The notes under the pieces: model-generated
What the model was told of the DNA's origin: nothing
Database searches by the model: none
What the model saw: the letters and a program-made list of their open reading frames with translations, nothing else
Shown here: positions 1-5,529 of the stretch, in pieces
Numbering within the stretch: position 1 is the stretch's first letter
Layout of the letters: every line of letters starts with the position of its first letter
From: Chitinophagaceae bacterium
Lineage (GTDB): Bacteria; Bacteroidota; Bacteroidia; Chitinophagales; Chitinophagaceae
DNA: 5,529 bases
Direction: 5' to 3'
Assembly (NCBI GenBank): GCA_025455205.1
Contig: JALOMZ010000162.1
Location: forward strand, 1-5,529
Made by a program: the position numbers and the translations under genes

Positions 1-310
1 GCTTCACTGAGGAGTCGATATTATTCAGCCAGCCATGAAACCAATGCACAAAGGCGCAGCTTTCAGCGGGATTCATATAAGAGGGCACAAACACCAGCAC
101 CGAGCTGTCGTTGTAATGCTCCTGCCAGGCATAGGTCTTCCCTTCATACACCCGCGGGGTACCGCGGCGCAGGCTGTCGGGGAAGGGCGCATACCGGCTT
201 CCCATGATCCAGGCCTGCCCCTCCACCCCCTTGGGTAATGGCCAGGGCCGCACCGTTTGGGCCAGGGCTCCCGAACCCATCAGCAAAAGGATTGTTACTA
301 ATAAGCGCAT
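1..310 (-). CDS. Secreted alpha/beta-hydrolase-like protein, N-terminal part (partial)
   Basis: This minus-strand reading frame starts at the ATG complementary to 308-310, stays open for 103 codons and leaves the window at position 1, so only the N-terminus is visible. Residues 1-17 are a classical Sec signal peptide: Arg2, a Leu/Val/Ile-rich core, and an Ala-Leu-Ala cleavage site before Gln18. The mature protein is therefore predicted to be periplasmic or secreted. Residues 71-99 read as a strand-rich segment ending in HWFHGWLNNID (89-99). A His-Gly pair after a hydrophobic strand is typical of the oxyanion-hole region of alpha/beta hydrolases (esterase or peptidase type). The nucleophile elbow and the rest of the catalytic triad would lie beyond the edge, so the enzyme class and substrate cannot be stated. 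The gene is transcribed divergently from ispG across a 123-bp gap. No Shine-Dalgarno sequence is present. The coding call is firm; the hydrolase assignment is an inference from one motif. Confidence 0.72.
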   Translation of the reverse strand, partial: MRLLVTILLLMGSGALAQTVRPWPLPKGVEGQAWIMGSRYAPFPDSLRRGTPRVYEGKTYAWQEHYNDSSVLVFVPSYMNPAESCAFVHWFHGWLNNIDSSVK

Positions 311-433
311 GATGCAAACTACCCCAAAATGGCGGACATTTGCGCCGGCAATCCCCACACCCATGCCCCATCCCCTACCCACACCCCTATTGCCTATTCA
401 CTATTCACCTATTGCCTCATTGACTCATTCACT
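311..433. other. Divergent intergenic region between the secreted hydrolase-like gene and ispG
   Basis: These 123 bp separate two divergently transcribed genes and should hold both promoters and 5' leaders. Positions 353-433 are almost entirely degenerate tandem repeat, described separately. No purine-rich ribosome binding site precedes either start codon, as is common in Bacteroidota. On the minus strand TAGTTTG (321 down to 315) lies four bases before the hydrolase-like ATG and is one base short of the TAnnTTTG consensus. For ispG I find no convincing -33/-7 pair. A TTTG at 339-342 has no -7 partner at a suitable distance. Confidence 0.6.
353..387 (-). repeat. G-quadruplex-forming tract (six G-runs on the minus strand)
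   Basis: The plus strand carries six C-runs at 353-356, 360-362, 366-369, 372-375, 378-380 and 384-387. They are separated by loops ACA, ATG, AT, TA and ACA. On the minus strand these are six G-runs of 3-4 bases with loops of 2-3 bases, which more than satisfies the usual G3+N1-7 quadruplex rule. Run starts are spaced 7, 6, 6, 6 and 6 bp. The G-rich strand is the sense strand of the leftward gene, 43-77 bases upstream of its ATG, and the template strand for ispG. The motif is read directly from the sequence; folding and any regulatory role are inferred. Confidence 0.75.
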
Positions 434-436
434 ATG
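387..436 (+). repeat. Degenerate 7-8 bp tandem repeat running into the ispG start codon
   Basis: Successive units begin at 387 (CTATTGC), 394 (CTATTCA), 401 (CTATTCAC), 409 (CTATTGC), 416 (CTCATTGA), 424 (CTCATTCA) and 432 (CTATG). The last unit supplies the ispG ATG at 434-436. The six full units share the core CTATT or CTCATT and have lengths of 7, 7, 8, 7, 8 and 8 bp. The tract continues the 6-7 bp rhythm of the C-run block to its left, so 353-436 may be one diverged array. It makes up the last 47 bases of the ispG leader and contains no Shine-Dalgarno sequence. Confidence 0.7.
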
Positions 437-2443
437 CAACTATACACCGAATCCCTCACCAGCTATAAGCGACTGAAAACCCGCGAAGTAAACATTGGCG
501 GGCTGCTGCTGGGCAATGGCCACCCCATACGGGTACAAACCATGACCACCACCGATACCATGGACACGGAAGCCACCGTGGCCCAGGCCATCCGCTGCAT
601 TGAAGCCGGGGCAGAGCTGGTTCGCATCACGGCACCCTCCAAAAAGGAAGCCGAGAACCTGCAGAACATCAAGGACGAGCTGCGTAAACGCGGTTACAAT
701 ACCCCGCTGGTGGCCGATATTCACTTCACCCCCAATGCTGCGGAAATTGCCGCCCGCATTGTGGAGAAAGTGCGTATCAACCCCGGCAACTATGTAGATA
801 AGAAGAAATTCGAGCAGATTGAATACACCGATGCCGAATACCTGGAAGAGATCGAACGCATCCGCGAGCGCTTCACCCCGCTGGTGAACATCTGCAAGGA
901 ACATGGCACGGCCATGCGCATTGGTACCAACCACGGCAGCCTGAGCGACCGCATCATGAGCCGCTATGGCGACACCCCCATGGGCATGGTGGAAAGCGCC
1001 ATGGAGTTTTTGCGTATTGCCCGCAGCCTCAACTACCACAATATTGTGCTGAGCATGAAGGCCAGCAACCCCCAGGTGATGGTGCAGGCATACCGCCTGC
1101 TGGTGCACACCATGATGGAGGATTTTGGCGAATGTTACCCGCTGCACCTGGGTGTTACCGAAGCCGGCGACGGCGAGGACGGCCGCATCAAAAGCGCCAT
1201 TGGCATTGGCACCCTGCTGGAAGATGGTATTGGCGACACCATACGTGTATCGCTCACCGAAGACCCCGAGTTCGAAATACCCGTATGCCGCGACCTGGTG
1301 AAACGGTACCAGCCGGCTGACGATACTGTCTCCGGACTACCGGCTATCAACTCCGGACTGAAGTATTCCCCCTTTGAGTACAATCGCCGCCAAACATTTG
1401 AGGTTGGCAACATCGGCGGCAAGCAGGTGCCCGTGGTGATTGCCGATGTAAGCAAAATGGCAGCGCTCACGCCCACCGCACTCATCGGCGTGGGCTACAC
1501 CTACGATCCGGTCACCGACAAATGGAGCATCAGCGACATGGCGGCGGATTACATATTCACCGGCAAGCCGGCCCTTGATTTCGCGCTTCCCGGCACCCTC
1601 AAGGTCATCACCTGGCCCAACCATTGGCAGGAAGCAGCAGACAAGGAGAAATACTTCCCCATCTTCGATATCCATGGCTTCATAGGTGCAGAAGCGAAAA
1701 GTGACACCCTCAATTTCGTGATGCTCGACTGCTTCAATGATGATACGCCCGTGAATGATTTCACCGGCCTCGATGAAGTGGCCAATGACCCTACGGTGGT
1801 GCTTTGCCTCAGCAGCACCCGCCGCAATGCCATGCAGGCCGTACGCCGTATGTTCACAGAGCTGCAATACCGCGGCATCAATAATCCCGTAGTGCTGATT
1901 ACAGACAGCAACTGGCAAACAGCCGATGAGCACCTCATTCACTATGCCACCGAAACCGGCGCCCTCCTGCTGGATGGCTTTGGCGATGGCATCAGCCTGG
2001 GCATGAGCACAGACAGTTACGCATCGGCCAGCTCAGTGAATGCCAGCGGCCGCAACTACCTTAGCAATGCCACCCCGGAGCAGTTCATCAACAACACTGC
2101 CTTTGGCATTCTGCAGGCCACGCGTACCCGCATCAGCAAAACGGAATATATCAGCTGCCCCAGCTGCGGCAGAACCCTCTTCGATCTGCAGGAAACCACC
2201 GCCAAAATACGCAGCCGTACCCACCACCTTAAAGGCGTGAAGATTGCCATCATGGGCTGCATCGTAAACGGTCCCGGCGAAATGGCCGACGCCGACTTTG
2301 GCTATGTAGGCAGCGGTCCCGGCAAGATCACGCTCTACAAGGGCAAAGAAATTGTGAAGCGCAATGTAGACAGCGAAGTAGCCGTGGATGAACTCATCAA
2401 CCTGCTGAAAGAAAATGAAGCCTGGGTGGAGCCTGGGATTTAG
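434..2443 (+). CDS. ispG: 4-hydroxy-3-methylbut-2-enyl diphosphate synthase, large three-domain form
   Basis: IspG (GcpE) converts 2-C-methyl-D-erythritol 2,4-cyclodiphosphate to HMBPP in the MEP isoprenoid pathway, a cytosolic reductive step using a [4Fe-4S] cluster fed by ferredoxin or flavodoxin. The protein has 669 residues against about 370 in E. coli. The N-terminal TIM barrel (about 1-290) shows TMTTTDTMDT near 36-45, RIGTNHGSL (162-170), GVTEAG (240-245) and SLTEDP (273-278). An extra insertion domain (about 295-560) follows, typical of the Bacteroidota, chlamydial and plant enzymes. The C-terminal cluster domain (about 565-669) carries CPSC (Cys575, Cys578), Cys609 in MGCIVNGPGE, and the fourth ligand Glu616; the spacing matches the family. 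The ATG at 434 fits the usual IspG N-terminus. The frame remains open upstream to an ATG at 329, but those 35 codons are translated repeat and are unlikely to be coding. The gene stands alone, and the last residues and stop fall in a repeat. Confidence 0.97.
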   Translation: MQLYTESLTSYKRLKTREVNIGGLLLGNGHPIRVQTMTTTDTMDTEATVAQAIRCIEAGAELVRITAPSKKEAENLQNIKDELRKRGYNTPLVADIHFTPNAAEIAARIVEKVRINPGNYVDKKKFEQIEYTDAEYLEEIERIRERFTPLVNICKEHGTAMRIGTNHGSLSDRIMSRYGDTPMGMVESAMEFLRIARSLNYHNIVLSMKASNPQVMVQAYRLLVHTMMEDFGECYPLHLGVTEAGDGEDGRIKSAIGIGTLLEDGIGDTIRVSLTEDPEFEIPVCRDLVKRYQPADDTVSGLPAINSGLKYSPFEYNRRQTFEVGNIGGKQVPVVIADVSKMAALTPTALIGVGYTYDPVTDKWSISDMAADYIFTGKPALDFALPGTLKVITWPNHWQEAADKEKYFPIFDIHGFIGAEAKSDTLNFVMLDCFNDDTPVNDFTGLDEVANDPTVVLCLSSTRRNAMQAVRRMFTELQYRGINNPVVLITDSNWQTADEHLIHYATETGALLLDGFGDGISLGMSTDSYASASSVNASGRNYLSNATPEQFINNTAFGILQATRTRISKTEYISCPSCGRTLFDLQETTAKIRSRTHHLKGVKIAIMGCIVNGPGEMADADFGYVGSGPGKITLYKGKEIVKRNVDSEVAVDELINLLKENEAWVEPGI

Positions 2444-2524
2444 GATTTAGCGGGTGGGTGTACGAGGCATTTGGAATTTGGATTTTTCACTTTGGGATTT
2501 GAATTTTTCCCTTCTGGAATTTCC
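2435..2524 (+). repeat. Heptamer-periodic GGATTT/TTTGGAA repeat tract after ispG
   Basis: GGATTTAG occurs at 2436-2443 and 2443-2450, a 7-bp period that includes the ispG stop codon (TAG, 2441-2443). After a GT-rich spacer, a 21-bp unit at 2470-2490 is followed directly by a second copy at 2491-2511 that matches at 18 of 21 positions. A partial third copy resembling the unit start (TTCTGGAATTTCC) lies at 2512-2524. The 21-bp unit itself breaks into three T-rich heptamers. No strong stem followed by a U-run is present, so I do not call a terminator here, although transcription of ispG may well end within this tract. Confidence 0.7.
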
Positions 2525-2551
2525 TTTCCTGCGGTATTGAATTCAGTACTG

Positions 2552-2559
2552 TAGTTTTG
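2552..2559 (+). promoter_or_regulatory. Candidate Bacteroidota -7 promoter element before the lipoprotein pair
   Basis: TAGTTTTG matches the Bacteroidota sigma-factor -7 consensus TAnnTTTG exactly and lies six bases before the chosen ATG at 2566. A good -33 TTTG is not visible at the expected distance: the sequence about 20 bp upstream is TTTCC, and the nearest TTG (2537-2539) is too close. If the element is used, transcription would begin at or within a few bases of the start codon, giving a leaderless or nearly leaderless mRNA. A chance match in this T-rich stretch is quite possible. Confidence 0.3.
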
Positions 2560-2565
2560 AATGCC

Positions 2566-3588
2566 ATGTCCTTCCGCTTAGTCATTTTTCTTTTTCTCAT
2601 TATACCTACCATGCAGGCATGCAAATCCCACGATGCGGCCATCACCCATCGTGGGTTTTACTATTGGAAGAGCCGGTTTGCGCTGGACAGCTCGGAAGCC
2701 GCCACCCTGCAGCAGCTGCGCACAGAGAAACTCTACATCAAATTCTTTGATGTGGCATGGAATCCTGATACCCGGACACCCGAGCCTGTGGCCGTGCTGG
2801 ACATGACTTCCCCTATACCTAACGGTTTGACAATGGTGCCGGTGGTGTTTATCACCAATGAGACCCTGCAGGCGGCCACACCAGACGACATAGCAGCCAT
2901 GGGCCTGAAGATCCCAAAACTCATTGGCGACCTGCTGCAGAAGCATGGCATGCAGCAACCGGCGGAAATACAGATCGACTGCGATTGGACGGCAGGCACC
3001 AGAAGCCGATATTTCCTGCTGCTGCAACAATTGCGTAAAACAGCCCTGTTCCGCAATACCACCCTCTCCGTAACCATCCGCCTGCACCAGGTGAAGTACG
3101 TGGCGGAAACCGGCATTCCACCCGCCGACCGGGGCCTGCTGATGTGCTACAACATGGGCAATCTGCAGGATCCCAAAACCGGCAACTCCATCATAGACGC
3201 CCATACACTGGACCAGTATATTGGTAAGGCCGATGCATATCCCCTGCCCCTGGATATGGCCCTGCCCATTTTTGACTGGTGGGTATGGTTTCGCCAACAG
3301 GACTACCAGGGCCTGGTGCATGCAGAAAAACTGCAGCTGCCGCTGGATAAACAACAAAGATGGTACTGCCAACATGATACCATCATAAATGGCCTTATTT
3401 TTAAATCAGGCGACTGGCTGCGGTATGAAAACAGTTCCATGAACACATTGCTGGAAGCTGCGGCACTCATGAAGAAAAAACGCAACCATCCCAACATCAC
3501 CCTCATTCTGTACCACCTGGATGCAAAAAACCTGGCCCACTATGAAATTGCCGACCTGGAGCGCCTTTATTCCCGTTTTGACCATTAG
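2566..3588 (+). CDS. Lipoprotein of unknown function, possible glycosidase-like barrel
   Basis: I do not recognise a characterised protein. The product (340 residues) begins with a lipoprotein signal peptide: Arg4, a Leu/Ile/Phe core, then MQA-Cys19, giving a lipid-anchored envelope protein. The residues after Cys19 (KSHD) are not a clear Bacteroidota surface-export signal. The mature part alternates hydrophobic strands and helices, as in a TIM barrel: KFFDVAW (59-65), PVVFI, QIDCDW (136-141), LSVTIRLHQV, LLMCYNMGN (191-199), PIFDWWVWF (234-242) and TLILYHL. The strand-end acids (Asp62, Asp138, Asp140, Asp237) and aromatic residues resemble glycoside-hydrolase-like barrels, and the pattern reminds me of DUF3142-type proteins; this is a weak fold-level guess. 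ATG 2566 was preferred to an in-frame TTG at 2557, which overlaps the promoter-like element and only lengthens the signal peptide. It overlaps the next lipoprotein gene by 47 bp, implying co-translation. Confidence 0.85.
   Translation: MSFRLVIFLFLIIPTMQACKSHDAAITHRGFYYWKSRFALDSSEAATLQQLRTEKLYIKFFDVAWNPDTRTPEPVAVLDMTSPIPNGLTMVPVVFITNETLQAATPDDIAAMGLKIPKLIGDLLQKHGMQQPAEIQIDCDWTAGTRSRYFLLLQQLRKTALFRNTTLSVTIRLHQVKYVAETGIPPADRGLLMCYNMGNLQDPKTGNSIIDAHTLDQYIGKADAYPLPLDMALPIFDWWVWFRQQDYQGLVHAEKLQLPLDKQQRWYCQHDTIINGLIFKSGDWLRYENSSMNTLLEAAALMKKKRNHPNITLILYHLDAKNLAHYEIADLERLYSRFDH
2627..2655 (+). other. Intragenic hairpin followed by a T-run (terminator-like)
   Basis: CCCACGATG (2627-2635) and CATCGTGGG (2647-2655) form a perfect 9-bp inverted repeat around an 11-base loop, followed by TTTT (2656-2659). 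Beyond a single T-T mismatch, AAA at 2623-2625 can also pair with TTT at 2657-2659. It lies about 60 bases inside the first lipoprotein gene, just after the signal-peptide codons, and encodes residues 21-30. The inverted repeat is certain. Whether it pauses or terminates transcription, or slows ribosomes, is inference. Confidence 0.5.
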
Positions 3589-5529
3589 CGCCCTGCTCAC
3601 CATCCCCCAAAACATCATTGGCTGCGGCCCCATGATGGAACCGCACGATTATTTCACCAGCTTTTTTTCCGGCTCCACGGCGGAAGTGCCAAACAGTCGT
3701 ACGTTTTTCTATACCGCCCTGCTGGATTTTTATGACGACTGGGATGAATATGACAACCAGAATGCCTTCATACAGGAATCCATAGTGGACGAATGGCAAC
3801 AGTACGCCGGTGCACAGGCCAAAAGGGCTGATGTGGTGAAGATGATCTATGAGGTATCGCTTGCCAATACCCGGCTGATGGCGCAATCACTCAAACAACC
3901 CGCCACCGCACTTCCCACCGCCATCAAAAACAATACTATGGCCATGGCTCTGCTCAAGGCCCGGAAGGTGGAAGCCATACAATACCTGGTGCTGGCAAAA
4001 TCCATCGAACCGTTCTGCTCGGTGCCCGATGCCTGGAGCACGGCTCCCAAAAACGACAGCCTGCGCATGAACAGCTTTATCAAACAGGCTGCAGATGCCT
4101 GGCAAAAAAGCACGGACCCGGTGTTGAAGGGCAAGTATGCCTTCCTGCGATGCAAACTGGCTTTCTACAACAACCGGCTGCCCGATTGTGTGCGCTGGTA
4201 TGACGAAGCCTTCACGGCTCAAAGCCGCGAGGCAGTAGCTCCCCTGGCCCTCTCGTACAAAGCCGGTGCCCTGTTCCGGCAGGGAAAAGGAAAGGAAGCC
4301 GCCTATTCCTTCAGCAGGCTGTTTGCCCGGGAGGACAAAAGCCGGCGCAAACAAACCTACCTGGGTTTCCTTTGGTCCACCCAGCACTGCAACCCGCAAT
4401 TGATGGAGGATTACATCGGCGTGACCAGCAACAACACCGAGAAAGCATACATGGCCGCGCTATTTGGCTTGTACGGCACCGAATCTCACCTGCCGGTTAT
4501 CCAAAAGGTACACCAGCTGGACCCTGACTGCGAACTGCTGCCCCTGCTGCTGGTGCGCCAGGTAAACAAGCTGGAAGAAAAATACCTCACCCCAAAACTG
4601 GCTGCCCAAAAGGGAAGCAAGACCTACTATTACAGCTGGATAGAGAACGAAGCTACCGCTGCGGCAGATTCTGCCCTAAAGGAGTCTGTGGCATACTTCG
4701 AACAAATGGCCAACCAGGCCGGTACCCGTGGCCGCAACCTGGCTGCCACCAGCGCCGCCTACCTGCACTACATGGCAGGCAACCTGCCCCTGGCCCGGAA
4801 GGACCTGGAACTGGCCAGGAGCCTGGGCGGAAACGCCAGACTGCAAGACCAGCAGCAACTCATTGCGTTGCTGGTATCGCTGAGCGAACACCCGGTGCAG
4901 GATGCACAGGCTGAAGCCTCCCTGCTGCCCGGCCTGCAATGGATGCAGCAAAAAGCCCTGCAGGATGAAGAATACGCCCGCTACTTCCGTAATCTTTTTG
5001 CACAGGTAATAGCCCCTGCATACATACAGCATGGCGATACTGTAAAGGCAGCGCTCGCATACGGAGTGGCCGACCGCGCCCCCAACGGGGAGATGCGTTC
5101 CAGTAATGCACTGGAATTCCTGCGTAACGACATGCAAACCTCCCAGGTATTGCGGCTACACCAATACCTCACCCAAACACCCCCAACTGCATACAACCAG
5201 TGGCTGGCAGCCAACAGCGCCATCCGCCTGGAAGAAGTGGTAGACATGATGGGCACCGCCTACTTCCGCGAATTTGACTTTGCCAATGCCTTGGCATGGC
5301 TCAGCAAAAGCAGCAAACAGGTGAAGCTGGTGCGGGAGCATTACAATTACAAAACCAACAAGACCACCATCACCAATATCAACCCCTTCCACGACTACAT
5401 CAACGATGGCCAGCGCTATGACAAGCCGGCGTCCAAGGCCTACACCAGGCTCAGCTTTGCACAACAAATGCTGGATCTGGAAAGGAAGCTCGACACCATG
5501 CGCACTGCAGAAGCCAGGGCAAAAGCCTG
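3542..5529 (+). CDS. Large helical-repeat (TPR-like) lipoprotein, partial at the right edge
   Basis: No characterised relative is recognised. The frame is open for 662 codons to the window end. From ATG 3542 the product begins MKLPTWSA, continues with a hydrophobic stretch and ends in IIG-Cys28, a good lipobox; starts at TTG 3578 or ATG 3632/3635 would damage or remove this signal, so 3542 is preferred. After Cys28 comes an acidic, aromatic segment (EPHDYFTSFF, then DFYDDWDEYDNQ). The rest is predicted mostly alpha-helical, with TPR-like helix pairs near residues 198-232 (ending CVRWYDEAF), 235-262 (YKAGALFRQGKGKEAAYSF) and 397-432 (AAYLHYMAGNLPLARKDLEL), and further helices to the edge. Such solenoids usually bind proteins or glycans; that role is inferred. 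No Shine-Dalgarno is seen, and the gene starts inside the preceding lipoprotein gene, so translational coupling is likely. A T7 run (3662-3668) covers codons 41-43 without breaking the frame. Confidence 0.87.
   Translation, partial: MKLPTWSAFIPVLTISALLTIPQNIIGCGPMMEPHDYFTSFFSGSTAEVPNSRTFFYTALLDFYDDWDEYDNQNAFIQESIVDEWQQYAGAQAKRADVVKMIYEVSLANTRLMAQSLKQPATALPTAIKNNTMAMALLKARKVEAIQYLVLAKSIEPFCSVPDAWSTAPKNDSLRMNSFIKQAADAWQKSTDPVLKGKYAFLRCKLAFYNNRLPDCVRWYDEAFTAQSREAVAPLALSYKAGALFRQGKGKEAAYSFSRLFAREDKSRRKQTYLGFLWSTQHCNPQLMEDYIGVTSNNTEKAYMAALFGLYGTESHLPVIQKVHQLDPDCELLPLLLVRQVNKLEEKYLTPKLAAQKGSKTYYYSWIENEATAAADSALKESVAYFEQMANQAGTRGRNLAATSAAYLHYMAGNLPLARKDLELARSLGGNARLQDQQQLIALLVSLSEHPVQDAQAEASLLPGLQWMQQKALQDEEYARYFRNLFAQVIAPAYIQHGDTVKAALAYGVADRAPNGEMRSSNALEFLRNDMQTSQVLRLHQYLTQTPPTAYNQWLAANSAIRLEEVVDMMGTAYFREFDFANALAWLSKSSKQVKLVREHYNYKTNKTTITNINPFHDYINDGQRYDKPASKAYTRLSFAQQMLDLERKLDTMRTAEARAKA

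Noticed and set aside
152..167. Inverted or direct repeat CCGCGG-GGTA-CCGCGG
   Set aside because: It lies within the hydrolase-like coding sequence, encodes an ordinary Arg-Gly-Thr-Pro-Arg stretch, and is a likely chance result of GC-rich codons.
329..433. N-terminal extension of IspG from an ATG at 329, adding 35 residues
   Set aside because: The added residues are translated repeat sequence with no resemblance to the IspG N-terminus, and the ATG at 434 gives the length and start expected for the family.
387..436. CRISPR-like array
   Set aside because: The units are 7-8 bp with no spacers and no cas genes nearby; it is a simple tandem repeat.
440..1147. A 235-codon open frame on the minus strand within ispG
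   Set aside because: It lies wholly opposite a confidently identified gene and is rich in His, Gly, Ala and Val, as expected for an antisense shadow. Other long minus-strand frames over the three plus-strand genes were rejected for the same reason.
2500..2524. Possible rho-independent terminator after ispG
   Set aside because: The best pairing (GGGA with TCCC, or GGAATTT-type arms) gives only short, interrupted stems in a repeat tract, with no GC-rich stem followed by a U-run.
2557..2565. TTG start for the first lipoprotein
   Set aside because: It would add only Met-Asn-Ala before a good ATG-led signal peptide, and it coincides with the promoter-like TTTTG.
3662..3668. Run of seven T as a possible phase-variation site in the helical-repeat lipoprotein
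   Set aside because: Seven bases is short for slippage-based switching, the run encodes Phe-Phe-Ser, and the frame is intact. It is noted only in the gene entry.

Overview
The window looks like a chromosomal segment from a Bacteroidota bacterium, most likely of the Chitinophagia type with moderately high GC. The indications are an extra-long IspG of the three-domain form found in Bacteroidota, chlamydiae and plants, genes without Shine-Dalgarno sequences, one match to the Bacteroidota -7 promoter consensus TAnnTTTG, and a preponderance of exported proteins and lipoproteins. The assignment below phylum level is a guess.

Layout. Positions 1-310 (minus strand) hold the first 103 codons of a secreted protein that resembles an alpha/beta hydrolase; the rest lies beyond the left edge. 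Positions 311-433 form a divergent intergenic region that is mostly a degenerate repeat with a 6-8 bp period. Its left half is six C-runs, which make a strong G-quadruplex motif on the minus strand. Its right half is a CTATTCA-like repeat that runs into the ispG start codon. Positions 434-2443 hold complete ispG, the penultimate enzyme of the MEP isoprenoid pathway. Positions 2444-2565 carry a second 7-bp-period repeat tract of a different, GGATTT-like composition, which begins inside the ispG stop region. A candidate promoter follows it.

Positions 2566-3588 and 3542-5529 (open at the right edge) encode two lipoproteins of unknown function in an overlapping gene pair. The first looks like a small glycosidase-like barrel protein. 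The second looks like a large alpha-helical, TPR-like repeat protein. The second gene starts 47 bp before the first one ends, and its lipoprotein signal peptide is encoded across the overlap. The two are very probably translated from one mRNA and act together in the cell envelope.

The ispG gene shows no functional link to its neighbours. The most notable points are the G4/heptamer tract between the divergent genes, the different heptamer tract after ispG, the overlapping lipoprotein pair, and a perfect 9-bp hairpin followed by four T early in the first lipoprotein gene. No tRNA, rRNA, CRISPR array, insertion sequence or clear mobile element was seen.
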